NCBI GenBank assembly: GCA_015061745.1
Contig: SUWB01000001.1
Span: 124,001 to 188,000, forward strand
Reading direction: 5' to 3'
DNA length: 64,000 nucleotides
Source: Lentisphaerota bacterium
GTDB taxonomy: Bacteria > Verrucomicrobiota > Lentisphaeria > Victivallales > Victivallaceae
Part shown: in pieces, positions 9,401-17,683 of the stretch
How positions within the stretch are numbered: position 1 is the stretch's first letter
How the letters are laid out: the number at the start of each line of letters is the position of its first letter
Notes under the pieces: generated by a model
What the model was told of the DNA's origin: nothing
The model's input: only the letters and a program-made list of their open reading frames with translations
The model's database searches: none
Made by a program: the position numbers and the translations under genes

Positions 9401-11463
9401 AATTTTCTGTTCCCGGCATTCCCAAAGAGATGAACGAATTTTACGGATTCACCAATCCGGGACAATCCGGCGGTGCTCCTATCAAGAATTTGGAATTCGA
9501 TTTTTCCATTACCGGCGACCCCCGCTGGACTCATACTCCCGGCAGTGTCCGGCGCATCCGTACAATGGGGCTTATTCCTATTCCCCGCCGCGGCGATGAA
9601 AAGGTGTTCCGCCCCTACCGGGATGATGTCAAGAGTGCCCCCGTCCGTACCCCCTGTTTCTCCTCTCCGGAATTTCACGCTCAGCTTAAAAAAGACACAA
9701 AGTTTATGGCCGAAAACTGCAATTTCCTTTACAACGATGTGAATCTGCTCTGGGCTGGCGATGAAATGTTCCTTGGCCGTTCCGTCTGCACTTCTCCCAG
9801 CTGTCTTGCAGGATTCCGGAACGAACTGAAAAAGAGTTTCGGCACTATTGAAGCGTTGAATAAAAACTGGGGCAGTTCTTTCAAAAGTTTTGCCGATGTC
9901 GTTCCCTCTCAGCTGGAAGAACTCAAAAACAAAAACCGTCTGGGTCCCTGGCTGGATCACAAGATGTATATGACCAAAGTCTTTGCAGAAAACTTCTTCG
10001 GCAAGGCCAGAGAAGAACTTGGTAAATATGTTCCCAATGTCAAGATCGGCCCCACCGGGACTCAAAAACCGGGCTTCGGTTACAATTGGCACGAACTGAT
10101 GAAATATTGCCGCATCGCAGGTTATTATTCAGGAGTTCAGACAAAAGTGATCCACGACCTTTCAGATGCCACGCTTATGGCAGGTCAGTGCGGTGGCGGT
10201 TACACCCACGGACATCCCGATTATGAGGTTTACAACTACAATACGATGTGGACAACACTTCTCAACGGCGGAAACCTGGCTTACCACTATGCAGGCTGTG
10301 CTTACAGAGGAGACGGAGCTCCCACCCGCAATATGATTTTTTACACCAATTCTCTCAGAGAACTGAAAAGCGGTATCGGAAAACTTTATCTTTCCGCTCA
10401 GCCCCGGCACGAAGTTGCGATCCTCTATTCCCAGCCCTCACTGTTTGCTGCAATGGGAAGCTGCGGTCAGGATGAGTGGCAGAACAGCCAGACCTCCTGG
10501 GCCAAACTGCTGGATGACCTGAGAGTCAGTGCCCGTTTCATCAACTATGAAGAATTGGCTCAAAAGGGAGTTCCCTCCGGAATCAGAGCTGTTGTGCTGC
10601 CTTTTTCCATTGCTCTTTCAGATCAGGAAATCGCCAATCTCGCAAAATTTGCTGCCAAAGGCGGTACAGTTATTGCTGACCGTAATGCAGGAATCTTTGA
10701 TGCCCACGGCAGAAAACGCTCTGCTCAAGAGCTCGAAAAACTGAAATTCATCACCTCTTTGAATTTCTCACTTGCCAGATACAACTTTGTTCAGCTGGGC
10801 GGCACGGGCGGAGAACTTTCCGCCTCCGGCTCAGGGGATGCTGAGTTCATCAAGCAGTGCCGTACAAAAGTCGGAACATTGCTGGCGCAGAAAAAAATCA
10901 CTCCTTTTGTAGTGCTCACAGACGCAAAAGGCAATGAATTCGGCTGTACTGCAAAGTTCCGCATTGACGGAAGCACCCGTGTTTACGGTTTTCATATGGA
11001 ACCGGCAGAGCTCAAACCGGCTCTGTTCAAAACTTCACCGCAGACTAAAGTCAGAGTCAAACTGCCCCGGAAAGGACACGTTTACGACGTCCGCAGCAAA
11101 CGTTATCTTGGCTTGACCAGAAGTTTTGCTATGAGACTGGTTCCCGGTTGGAGTATGATCTATGCAGTTCTGCCTTTCAAGCCGGAATCGCTCGAAGTAA
11201 GTGCCCCCGTCAAGGTGTCCCGCGGAGAAACTTTCAAGGTTCGTTTTGTTCTTATGCCTTCCAAAGATAAACAGGTTTTCCGCATAACGTTGCACAGTGC
11301 TGACGGCAAAGAACTGAAGCAATATTCACAGAACCTGCGCAAGAGCGGCCGGCCGGCAGTTGAAATCTTTATTCCTCACAATTTCCCCAAAGGTCAGTAC
11401 GCTGTAAAAGTCGTCCATATTGCAACAGGAATCACTGGTAAACAGAACTTTGAAGTCAAGTAA
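6421..11463 (+). CDS. Giant secreted multidomain protein with glycoside hydrolase (GH42-like) region
   Basis: A 1680-residue protein with an Sec signal peptide (KK, hydrophobic core, cleavage near LSAVD). The N-terminal 260 residues form a beta-rich region. A lectin-like sandwich lies at about 405-555, beginning IRNGNMEQ and ending DIDDLQLTLP, as in carbohydrate-binding modules. A TIM-barrel-like segment follows at about 1000-1300 (NFLYNDVNLLWAGDE near 1100), and then a segment resembling the GH42 beta-galactosidase trimerisation domain (about 1310-1500: EVAILYSQPS, VVLPFSIALSDQEI, AKGGTVIADRNAG). The C-terminus is again beta-rich. AGGAAGA precedes the ATG at 6421. It probably acts on extracellular or periplasmic glycan. 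The catalytic residues were not assigned, so activity is inferred from the fold only. Confidence 0.75.
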   Translation: MKKIYILCSLLVSFSFSAMLSAVDIKTPFMTAKLSPKGAMLTALTVKGTAWNVTLQKWGSFTDRITQNISEKTQGLADTAELSFNIKKYTVSKAGTTVTFSGCIGVLPGVVMEKEYFFPNTKPAIRITYRFTNTGNAPVPLGLYTRLFFRTGTDKYQYFQPGAKDIKKIMPGETSLPIKLPGKTFLAVTDGSNRGFLLKLPADDTAGLLNWLIPGGYTQEYLSSQQPIAPGKSRMIDIECIYSENIASAMNSPALTAKKLAGTLPVQVDRMTGIKRKAGLLFFRSIPAPQGSFIDLSFVRQFQDSWRAVELPADKEKSPLAIYSLENGVPNKVTPLEFTRRGRHLIIKVPGIVDKNVVHVDRCKKEGEFIHNISGKTWYGPVTMKCRIYFDAQGGKEAAAADIPLAGALIRNGNMEQADSRNAKRPRYMPFAANPWYQAELQKESSGNTFLRIGKNGFFNFLPEYRKEYTLSLKVRSIGGGGLSRIFVQFYDKNGQYLQRRRLLVLGTKNAFDWKTLERRFYVPDNVAFMRILFLNGQAKGQYLDIDDLQLTLPVETRKSRSRKTVLRDEMTKLWTIPLDLLETISHDLVTPHKKWFKPAAHPVKDVLFISGVGNRITEGNRRVIVELAQRIDLSYTHIPLIPKIKNVVKAYSVYPTHFYPQVSEYTMECLKEIKKLPKVVCFTGVYFNRLQDKNFIDFMAKWQKKGVNFYFYLCSHPPKALLGKEIKPDISPLLPIMSTGPGLKAGSYRFHKNGNSLTIVCSRAQTKSSLVPDNLRFFAKYGYTLPYGFEYPWWEYDYLLELQLLRRLSGIQSPAGLTAAPGGFAVKAARDFSGSVEVNVYTMLRQHLVHKKFPVNLTAGKQVIFPDNFELPGGTFVADLRLLDSKGKVVDAGAIKLFRKEITPLTITLKNKDRIFPHPGKVEFTVDAPGMPQGAKIAVELFNQRAEILFKPEKVAKKQISFSVSLPHLRTFFNYIRAAVIKDGKLLALTTTEFSVPGIPKEMNEFYGFTNPGQSGGAPIKNLEFDFSITGDPRWTHTPGSVRRIRTMGLIPIPRRGDEKVFRPYRDDVKSAPVRTPCFSSPEFHAQLKKDTKFMAENCNFLYNDVNLLWAGDEMFLGRSVCTSPSCLAGFRNELKKSFGTIEALNKNWGSSFKSFADVVPSQLEELKNKNRLGPWLDHKMYMTKVFAENFFGKAREELGKYVPNVKIGPTGTQKPGFGYNWHELMKYCRIAGYYSGVQTKVIHDLSDATLMAGQCGGGYTHGHPDYEVYNYNTMWTTLLNGGNLAYHYAGCAYRGDGAPTRNMIFYTNSLRELKSGIGKLYLSAQPRHEVAILYSQPSLFAAMGSCGQDEWQNSQTSWAKLLDDLRVSARFINYEELAQKGVPSGIRAVVLPFSIALSDQEIANLAKFAAKGGTVIADRNAGIFDAHGRKRSAQELEKLKFITSLNFSLARYNFVQLGGTGGELSASGSGDAEFIKQCRTKVGTLLAQKKITPFVVLTDAKGNEFGCTAKFRIDGSTRVYGFHMEPAELKPALFKTSPQTKVRVKLPRKGHVYDVRSKRYLGLTRSFAMRLVPGWSMIYAVLPFKPESLEVSAPVKVSRGETFKVRFVLMPSKDKQVFRITLHSADGKELKQYSQNLRKSGRPAVEIFIPHNFPKGQYAVKVVHIATGITGKQNFEVK

Positions 11464-11491
11464 AAGAGGTCTTTGTCCTCTTTTCAGAAGG

Positions 11492-11540
11492 GGTGAAAGG
11501 AGAATTTCAAAAAAAAATCTCCTTTCACCACCTTTTTCTC
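11492..11540 (+). terminator. Terminator hairpin after the secreted glycosidase-like gene
   Basis: Perfect 12-bp stem (GGTGAAAGGAGA at 11492-11503 with TCTCCTTTCACC at 11518-11529), 14-base A-rich loop, and a broken T tract (CCTTTTTCTC). It ends just before the -35 box of asd. Confidence 0.7.
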
Positions 11541-11541
11541 T

Positions 11542-11570
11542 TTGTAATTTTCACCAAAAGAAGCTATATT
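11542..11570 (+). promoter_or_regulatory. Promoter of asd
   Basis: TTGTAA (11542-11547), 17-bp spacer, TATATT (11565-11570), 55 bp before the asd start. Confidence 0.8.
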
Positions 11571-11625
11571 ATAGACTGGAATTTTTTAAGTTTCACATCT
11601 TTTTCAAGAAAGGATAAATATAAAA

Positions 11626-12630
11626 ATGAGCCGTAACTACAATGTTGCAGTCGTCGGCGCCACCGGTGCCGTCGGTGTTGAAATGATCAAAACCCTGGAA
11701 AATCGTAATTTTCCTGTGGCCAATCTTAAACTTCTGGCCTCTGCCCGTTCAGCTGGTAAAAAAGCCCAGTTCAAAGGATGCGATGTCACGATTGAAGAAC
11801 TGACCCACGACTCTTTCAAAGGGGTGGATATTGCCCTTTTCAGTGCCGGCGGTGATATTTCCAGAGAATTCCGCAGCAGCGTGGTGAAATCCGGTGCCAT
11901 TATGATCGACAACTCCAGCGCATTCCGTATGGAATCCGATGTGCCGCTGGTGGTTCCCGAAGTCAATCCCGAAGATGTCAAATGGCACAACGGAGTCATT
12001 GCCAACCCCAACTGCTCCACCATCATTATGCTGGTCGCAGTAGCCCCCCTGCACAAGGCAAAAAAACTCCGCCGGCTGGTGGCTGCCACCTATCAGGCAA
12101 CCAGCGGTGCCGGAGCCAAAGGTATGGCTGAACTTATTGAGCAGACCCGTCAGCTTCTCAACAACGAACCGATTTGCCCCAAAGCCTTTGCTCACCGGAT
12201 CGGTTTCAATCTGATTCCCCACATTGACAGCTTCAATGACAACGGTTACACCAAAGAAGAACTCAAGATGCTCAATGAGACCCGCAAGATGCTCCACGAT
12301 GACTCCATTCAGGTCTCCTGCACCTGCGTGCGTGTCCCCGTGCTCCGGGCTCACTCAGAAGCCTTGAATCTGGAATTTGAAAACGACATCACTCCTGATG
12401 AAGCCCGTGCTATTCTCAGCGCAGCTCCCGGAATTCAAATCGTTGATGATCCGGCGGCAAAGCTTTATCCTATGCCTGTTGAAGCGGCAGAGCAGTACGA
12501 CATTCAGGTTGGACGTATCCGTCAGGATATTTCCCGCAATGACAAAAAAGGTCTTGACATCTTTGTTTCCGGCGACCAGGTTCTCAAGGGTGCCGCTTTG
12601 AATGCGGTTCAGATTGCAGAACTGCTCTGA
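11626..12630 (+). CDS. asd: Aspartate-semialdehyde dehydrogenase
   Basis: A 334-residue cytoplasmic enzyme that makes L-aspartate 4-semialdehyde from aspartyl phosphate with NADPH, the branch step to lysine/diaminopimelate, threonine and methionine. The N-terminal NADP motif is GATGAVG (residues 11-17). The catalytic cysteine is Cys130 in NPNCST, with GAGAKG downstream and a conserved histidine in RVPVLRAHSE near 243. Length is normal for the family. AAGGA lies before the ATG at 11626. A near-consensus promoter is directly upstream, and a lipoprotein gene follows 21 bp after the stop, probably on the same transcript. Confidence 0.97.
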   Translation: MSRNYNVAVVGATGAVGVEMIKTLENRNFPVANLKLLASARSAGKKAQFKGCDVTIEELTHDSFKGVDIALFSAGGDISREFRSSVVKSGAIMIDNSSAFRMESDVPLVVPEVNPEDVKWHNGVIANPNCSTIIMLVAVAPLHKAKKLRRLVAATYQATSGAGAKGMAELIEQTRQLLNNEPICPKAFAHRIGFNLIPHIDSFNDNGYTKEELKMLNETRKMLHDDSIQVSCTCVRVPVLRAHSEALNLEFENDITPDEARAILSAAPGIQIVDDPAAKLYPMPVEAAEQYDIQVGRIRQDISRNDKKGLDIFVSGDQVLKGAALNAVQIAELL

Positions 12631-12651
12631 TTTGAGCGGAAGTTTTCTTAT

Positions 12652-14349
12652 ATGAAACTGTTTTTTTGCTCATCCATAACTGCGCTCCTTGTCGGCTTAT
12701 GCGGATGCTGTTCCTCAGCCCCCGACTCCGACAAGGTGCGTTTTGAACGGATCGCGCAAAGTCTGGAATCCGGCGGTAATTCTTATGTCGTAAGTTCCAA
12801 TTCCCAAGACAGCGATACCTGGAAACAGATCATCAAAGAAACAGAACGATATATATGGGATTCCCCTATCCCCGATCAGCAGAAAAGAAATGCCCAACGT
12901 ATTGTTTCCCGATTTGAACTGATGGCAAGAGTTTTGGGATTCCACGAGATCAAAGGGTGGGGAGTCAGTTCAAAACACTTATCCGGTGAAGAACGCATTT
13001 TCAGAAACAAAGGAAGATTGCTGCTCCCGGATTCTCCCAAAGGCGTTTTGTGGAATCTTGTTTCACATACCAATATTGATCTGACAGAATATTTCAACAA
13101 TCTGCCTGATGACACCTATGCCGCAGCTGCGGTGAATGTAACTCCGGAATGTCTGGAACAATTCATCAACACCGATAAGCTGCTCGCAGAAAACACAAAA
13201 CAGCTCTGCCAACTCTTTTTTCAGCTTTCGCCGCAGGCTGTGTTGAAAAATATCTCAGGCGTATGGCGCGCCGTGATCGTTTGTGATGAAGCAAACAATT
13301 TGGACAACTTTCACGGGATCCACGGAGCTCTGACAATCCCGGACAAGCAGGGCAAACTCTTTGCCGCCCTTGTTTCAAAATTGAAATTTATGTCTGCTTT
13401 TCAAATCGATCAGCAGAAAAAACTTATAAAATTCCCTGCCGTTCAGGGATATGCTTTTGCCCCTGTCATCCGGGGAGGCAATGAGAACATCACCATTTTC
13501 ACCTCTCCCGGAGCTGCCTTACGGACAGCCCCTTTGAGCAGTTTTCCTCAGCGCAGTGCGTTTCTGTCTGCGTGGCAGAAGCGTCTCGTTCCTGTGGGCG
13601 TTGCAGCTTTTTATATACGTAACGCGGTGACTGATGTTGCATCAAAAAATCTTGATACCGCAACAGAACGTCCTTCCTGGCAGGTGCTCAAAAGGCTGAA
13701 TGACGGCTTTTTAAGTACCGACCTCACTTTCTGCAGTCTGAATGAACACATTACCCGTACAGCGGTGATCTTGCCGCTGCAATTTTTCTTTGATATCTTT
13801 TTGGCTCCGCAACAGCCTCTCCGCAAACAGAATTCCGGAGTGCAGGCACCTCAAAAACGATCTGTAAAAGTTCAGACTGCGTCCTCAAAACACCGTCAGC
13901 CCCCCTGTCTGGAAGGCATTTCAAAAGCAGGCAAGGCTCTTGTTGCGGCAGCCAATAAAAACAAGCAATGGCCGGTTTACGGTATCGCCGGACTCAGACA
14001 ACTGGTAACTTCCCGGCAGCTTGACCGCCGTTTGCTCTGTTGCCCTCTGGTAAAACCACAAGGAAGTGCAGAACAGCTCTTAAGTTATGCCAATTGTCAC
14101 TACCTTTACTTTGGCAAACCGGGAAACAACTCTCCCAAGACCCCGATCCTTATAGAACTGCCGTTTTTGCACAGAGAATATGTTGCCGTTTTTTATGCTG
14201 ACGGCAAAGCTGAAAAGATACACCTATCCGGTCAACGTAATGCACGCCGTGCTGTCAGTTATCTGCACACACTCCATTCTTATGAAGAAGAAGAGTTTAT
14301 GCGTCTGATGCAGCTTGCCGGAGAATTTGACAAGATATTGGAGCTTTGA
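12652..14349 (+). CDS. Uncharacterised lipoprotein
   Basis: A 565-residue protein of no recognised family. It begins with a lipoprotein signal peptide (MKLFFCSS, hydrophobic core, lipobox ending in GLCGC), so it is probably lipidated by the Lgt encoded at 15896 and anchored in an envelope membrane. The rest is soluble, mixed alpha/beta, with a basic, Gln/Pro-rich linker near residues 385-425 (RKQNSGVQAPQKRSVK) that may join two domains. Start: GGAAG lies 9 bp before the ATG. It sits between asd and a small unknown protein with close spacing, so cotranscription is likely, but the context gives no function. Confidence 0.75.
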   Translation: MKLFFCSSITALLVGLCGCCSSAPDSDKVRFERIAQSLESGGNSYVVSSNSQDSDTWKQIIKETERYIWDSPIPDQQKRNAQRIVSRFELMARVLGFHEIKGWGVSSKHLSGEERIFRNKGRLLLPDSPKGVLWNLVSHTNIDLTEYFNNLPDDTYAAAAVNVTPECLEQFINTDKLLAENTKQLCQLFFQLSPQAVLKNISGVWRAVIVCDEANNLDNFHGIHGALTIPDKQGKLFAALVSKLKFMSAFQIDQQKKLIKFPAVQGYAFAPVIRGGNENITIFTSPGAALRTAPLSSFPQRSAFLSAWQKRLVPVGVAAFYIRNAVTDVASKNLDTATERPSWQVLKRLNDGFLSTDLTFCSLNEHITRTAVILPLQFFFDIFLAPQQPLRKQNSGVQAPQKRSVKVQTASSKHRQPPCLEGISKAGKALVAAANKNKQWPVYGIAGLRQLVTSRQLDRRLLCCPLVKPQGSAEQLLSYANCHYLYFGKPGNNSPKTPILIELPFLHREYVAVFYADGKAEKIHLSGQRNARRAVSYLHTLHSYEEEEFMRLMQLAGEFDKILEL

Positions 14350-14355
14350 TTAATA

Positions 14356-14853
14356 ATGAACAATGAAAAACAAGAAAATTTTTCTCAGGAATCACCCAAA
14401 AAAAATACTGAATCTGCCTTCAGTGAATTTTCCCGTGAAACCGGTATAAGAATCGAACTGCTGCGCCGTTTCATCAACAGACAAACCCGTCAGATGAGAA
14501 ATGAGACCTGGGGCAAACTTTACCCCTCTCTCAAGGAACTTCTGAGCGAAAGCGACGTTGCAAAGCCCCGCCGGATCGGTCCTGCCTACCGCCGTCACAC
14601 GGAACTTGTGGAAATGGTCAGCGATCAGAAAGTTCTGTTGGATGTATTTAATGTTCTGCCTGCTGCGGCACAAGCAAATATTGTCTCCCAATGGTGTTCA
14701 AAGGTCGAAAGTACGCCCTCTGCCTATACCAGTTTGACAGATGATGAAAACAAACTTATGGGAGCATTTCTTGCGATGCCTCCTGAAGAACGTGAAAAAG
14801 AGCTTCTGCAGCTTGTTTCTCGAGCCCGGGCTTTTATTCAAACCCAACGCTGA
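14356..14853 (+). CDS. Uncharacterised small cytoplasmic protein
   Basis: A 165-residue hydrophilic protein starting 6 bp after the lipoprotein gene (GGAG at the end of that gene serves as ribosome-binding site). Residues 20-60 (FSRETGIRIELLRRFINRQTRQMRNETWGKLYPSLKELL) have the helix pattern of a lambda-repressor-like helix-turn-helix, suggesting DNA binding, but this rests on pattern only. The remainder is predicted helical. No signal peptide or membrane segment. Probably last gene of the asd transcript. Confidence 0.65.
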   Translation: MNNEKQENFSQESPKKNTESAFSEFSRETGIRIELLRRFINRQTRQMRNETWGKLYPSLKELLSESDVAKPRRIGPAYRRHTELVEMVSDQKVLLDVFNVLPAAAQANIVSQWCSKVESTPSAYTSLTDDENKLMGAFLAMPPEEREKELLQLVSRARAFIQTQR

Positions 14854-14943
14854 CCCGAAAATATCCTGTTGCAGTCCATTCTTTTTTTTACAAAGATGCC
14901 GTAACACGAGACTTTTTTTAACTTGAAGGTATAAAACTTAAAT

Positions 14944-15894
14944 ATGCAAAAAACCGGCACAGAGAAGAAACGTTCACTGAAAGAATGTCTGAAGGTCTTT
15001 TTTTGCGGAACGATTATGGGAGCTGCGGACGTTGTTCCCGGAGTTTCCGGCGGAACAATGGCCTTTATTCTTGGAATCTACGATGAGCTGCTTGCCTCTA
15101 TTAAACAGATCTTGAATCTGGAAACCCTCAAGATGGGATGTTCGTTTCAACTCAAAAAGATGTATTCCCGTCTGCCCTGGCCTTTTTTGCTTTCCCTCGG
15201 TCTGGGTATTGGTGCGGCAATTCTTCTTTTTTCGGCCCCCATTTCCTGGATGCTCAAGCACCGTCTGGCCCTGATCCTTGCATTCTTTTTCGGCCTTGTT
15301 CTGGGCTCGGTCGTTACAGTATGGAACAAAGTGGAACGCTGGAGTTTTGACCGCTATGCTGCATTGCTTTTGGGGGCTGCCGGAGGATTTATTATCGTCG
15401 GGCTGCCGGTTCTTGCCTCCCCGCCTGATGGGAAATGGTATCTGGTGCTTTGCGGAGCAGTTGCTGTCTGTGCAATGATCCTGCCCGGAATTTCCGGCAG
15501 TTTCATTCTGCTGCTTATGGGAAAATATCAGTACGTTCTTGACGCCGTCAATCAGCTGAAAAAGTTTTCAAATATCACAGAAAATCTTTGTACGCTGCTG
15601 CTGTTCTGCCTGGGAATTGTATGCGGAATTTCTGTATTTGTCCGCTTTCTTTCCTGGCTGCTCAAAAAATACAATGATATTACAGTTGCCGTATTGATTG
15701 GCTTTATGTTGGGCTCTCTGCGCAAAGTATGGCCGTGGAAGGTTGCAGAAAAAATTGAAAATGCCAATATTATGCCTGACATCAACGCAAACTTTTTTAC
15801 GGCAGTGATTCTTGCCATTGCGGGATTTTTTCTTGTTCTGGCCATTGAGTATGCGGCAAAGCACCTTGCTCAGCAAAAGAAAGAAATAAACTGA
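14944..15894 (+). CDS. DUF368 (PopT-type) polyprenyl-phosphate transporter
   Basis: A 316-residue polytopic membrane protein with about eight to ten hydrophobic segments. It carries the two internally repeated DUF368 signatures: DVVPGVSGGTMAFILGIYD (about residues 29-47) and AMILPGISGSFILLLMGKY (about 183-201). DUF368 proteins (PopT) have been shown in other bacteria to return undecaprenyl phosphate across the cytoplasmic membrane for reuse as carrier in wall and glycan synthesis. Here it is followed immediately by lgt, and uppP lies 3 kb downstream, so the region serves lipid-linked envelope assembly. AACTTGAAGG precedes the ATG. No convincing promoter was found in the 90-bp gap upstream. 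Confidence 0.9.
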   Translation: MQKTGTEKKRSLKECLKVFFCGTIMGAADVVPGVSGGTMAFILGIYDELLASIKQILNLETLKMGCSFQLKKMYSRLPWPFLLSLGLGIGAAILLFSAPISWMLKHRLALILAFFFGLVLGSVVTVWNKVERWSFDRYAALLLGAAGGFIIVGLPVLASPPDGKWYLVLCGAVAVCAMILPGISGSFILLLMGKYQYVLDAVNQLKKFSNITENLCTLLLFCLGIVCGISVFVRFLSWLLKKYNDITVAVLIGFMLGSLRKVWPWKVAEKIENANIMPDINANFFTAVILAIAGFFLVLAIEYAAKHLAQQKKEIN

Positions 15895-15895
15895 T

Positions 15896-16672
15896 ATGGA
15901 CCCTATTGCCTTTCAACTTGGACCTCTTACCATTCGCTGGTACGGAGTTATGGCAGCCATAGGACTTGTGGCAGCCTCACTGCTCCTCAACTCCAACCGT
16001 AAATATACCGGTATGACCAAAGATCAATGTTCCAATGCACTTATGGTGGCGTTGATTGCCGGTATCCTCGGTGCACGGATTTTTTATGTGGTTCAATTTT
16101 TTGACCACTACCGGGACAATCTGCTTGGTATTATCCGCATAGATCAGGGAGGACTGGTTTTTTACGGCGGCTTCATACTGGCCTTTGTTTCATTGATCGT
16201 TTACAGCCGTATAGCCAAAATCGATCTGGTCAGAATGTTTGACGGCTTTGCTCCGGCAATGGCCGTTGCCCACGCTTTCGGCAGAATCGGCTGTTTTCTC
16301 AACTGCTGCTGCTACGGCAAGCCGACTGAACTTTTTATCGGTGTCACCTATCCTGCGGGAAGTGAAGCCTCACTGCGTTACGGAGAAGTTCCCCTGCATC
16401 CGGTGCAGCTTTATGAAGCCGGAGAAAATCTGCTTTTTGCAGTTCTCTATTTCTATCTTGTTCGCAAAGCTCCCCGCGGAGTAGCCGTTGCGACCTATCT
16501 GCTTTCCTACGGCATACTGCGTTTTATCAACGAGTTTGCCAGAGGAGATCATAAGCTGATTATGAACCTTTTTACCCCGGCCCAGTTGATCGGAGTATTC
16601 CTGATCGCAGGGGGTGGGACTATGCTGTTCGTATTCCTGCGTCGCAAGGAGCAGAAAAGTGCAGATTCTTGA
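15896..16672 (+). CDS. lgt: Prolipoprotein diacylglyceryl transferase
   Basis: A 258-residue inner-membrane enzyme that transfers diacylglycerol from phosphatidylglycerol to the lipobox cysteine of prolipoproteins. About seven hydrophobic segments are visible, with the N-terminal RWYGVMA motif, YGG in the middle, and the signature HAFGRIGCFLNCC (about residues 121-133). Length is normal. The ATG is 1 bp after the DUF368 stop. Its 3' end overlaps the next gene by 14 bp. The likely substrates in this window include the lipoprotein at 12652. Confidence 0.96.
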   Translation: MDPIAFQLGPLTIRWYGVMAAIGLVAASLLLNSNRKYTGMTKDQCSNALMVALIAGILGARIFYVVQFFDHYRDNLLGIIRIDQGGLVFYGGFILAFVSLIVYSRIAKIDLVRMFDGFAPAMAVAHAFGRIGCFLNCCCYGKPTELFIGVTYPAGSEASLRYGEVPLHPVQLYEAGENLLFAVLYFYLVRKAPRGVAVATYLLSYGILRFINEFARGDHKLIMNLFTPAQLIGVFLIAGGGTMLFVFLRRKEQKSADS

Positions 16673-17606
16673 ATTTACAGTTACTCCTGAGGAAGCCGGA
16701 GTTCGTCTTGACCGTGCACTTTCCCGTATGCTCCCTGATTCTTCAAGGACTTTTTTGCAAAAAATCATTAAAGAAGGAGCTGTACAGTGCAACGGGCAAG
16801 TTGTACTCGTCCCGCGTACTCCGGTGCAGAAGGGAATGAAAGTCACAGTTGCTCTGCCTGAATTTGCAGCCCCGGCACCTCCTCAGGCAGAGGAGTTTGA
16901 CTTTCCCATTCTTTATGAAGATGACTCTATGCTGGTCATAGACAAACCCTGGGGAGTCGTTGTCCACCCCGCAGCGGGGAATCAGGAGGGGACCGTTGTC
17001 AACGCTCTTTTGGGGCGTTATCCGGCTTTGGCCTCAGAAGCTGCAATCAACAGCCGTCCCGGAATCGTCCACCGCCTTGACAAAGATACTTCCGGTTGTC
17101 TGGTCATAGCCAAAACCCCTGAAGCCCAATTTCATCTGGGCAATTCCTTTGCCAACAGAGAGGTATCAAAAACCTATCTGACCATCGTTCGCGGAGTGCC
17201 TTCCCGTCCCACAGGCGAGATAGTTACCCTGATCGGTCGTCATCCGGTGAACCGTCAGAAAATGGCAGTTGTGGAGCGCAACGGAAAAACAGCTGTCACC
17301 AGCTACCGCATTCTTGGAACCGGTGCAGTCAACAATATTCCCCTGTCTCTCCTGGCAGTCAAAATCGCCACCGGACGGACACATCAAATCAGAGTTCATA
17401 TGAACCATTTGGGTTTTCCCGTTCTCGGGGATCAGGTTTACGGCGGCAGCAGAAGCAATATTGAAGGTGTAGAGCGGCAGCTTCTTCACGCCTGGAAAAT
17501 AGAACTTCCACACCCTGAAAGCCGGAAAATGTGCACTTTTAAGGCTGAAATACCTGAAGATTTCCGTAAAGTTTTAGCTTTTTCTGCCATTGACTATGAA
17601 TTTTAA
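16659..17606 (+). CDS. RluA/RluD-family 23S rRNA pseudouridine synthase
   Basis: A 315-residue protein with an N-terminal S4 RNA-binding domain (VRLDRALSRML to GMKVTVALPE, about residues 13-75) and a RluA-type catalytic domain with RPGIVHRLDKDTSG, whose aspartate is the nucleophile, followed by GRTHQIRVHM. It converts specific uridines in rRNA to pseudouridine. The frame is open back to an ATG at 16614, but AAGGA at 16646-16650 is spaced 8 bp from a GTG at 16659, and only this start begins with the normal S4 N-terminus, so GTG 16659 is chosen. RluD (helix 69 of 23S rRNA) is the likeliest orthologue, not certain. Confidence 0.9.
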   Translation: MQILEFTVTPEEAGVRLDRALSRMLPDSSRTFLQKIIKEGAVQCNGQVVLVPRTPVQKGMKVTVALPEFAAPAPPQAEEFDFPILYEDDSMLVIDKPWGVVVHPAAGNQEGTVVNALLGRYPALASEAAINSRPGIVHRLDKDTSGCLVIAKTPEAQFHLGNSFANREVSKTYLTIVRGVPSRPTGEIVTLIGRHPVNRQKMAVVERNGKTAVTSYRILGTGAVNNIPLSLLAVKIATGRTHQIRVHMNHLGFPVLGDQVYGGSRSNIEGVERQLLHAWKIELPHPESRKMCTFKAEIPEDFRKVLAFSAIDYEF

Positions 17607-17607
17607 T

Positions 17608-17635
17608 TTGAATTAAGCTGAATTTATGCTATATT
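17608..17635 (+). promoter_or_regulatory. Promoter of the HTH/uppP/proC operon
   Basis: TTGAAT (17608-17613, starting just after the preceding stop), 16-bp spacer, TATATT (17630-17635). Confidence 0.75.
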
Positions 17636-17683
17636 GTTAAACAGCTTGAAAGAGTTATGTTATTCGGGAGCGCATTGTTTTTT

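Noticed and set aside
8848-10092. 414-codon minus-strand frame
   Set aside because: Lies wholly inside the 1680-residue secreted protein gene; no family features or ribosome-binding site.
16614-16658. Upstream ATG start for the pseudouridine synthase
   Set aside because: Adds 15 residues that are lgt read in another frame; GTG 16659 has a well-spaced AAGGA.
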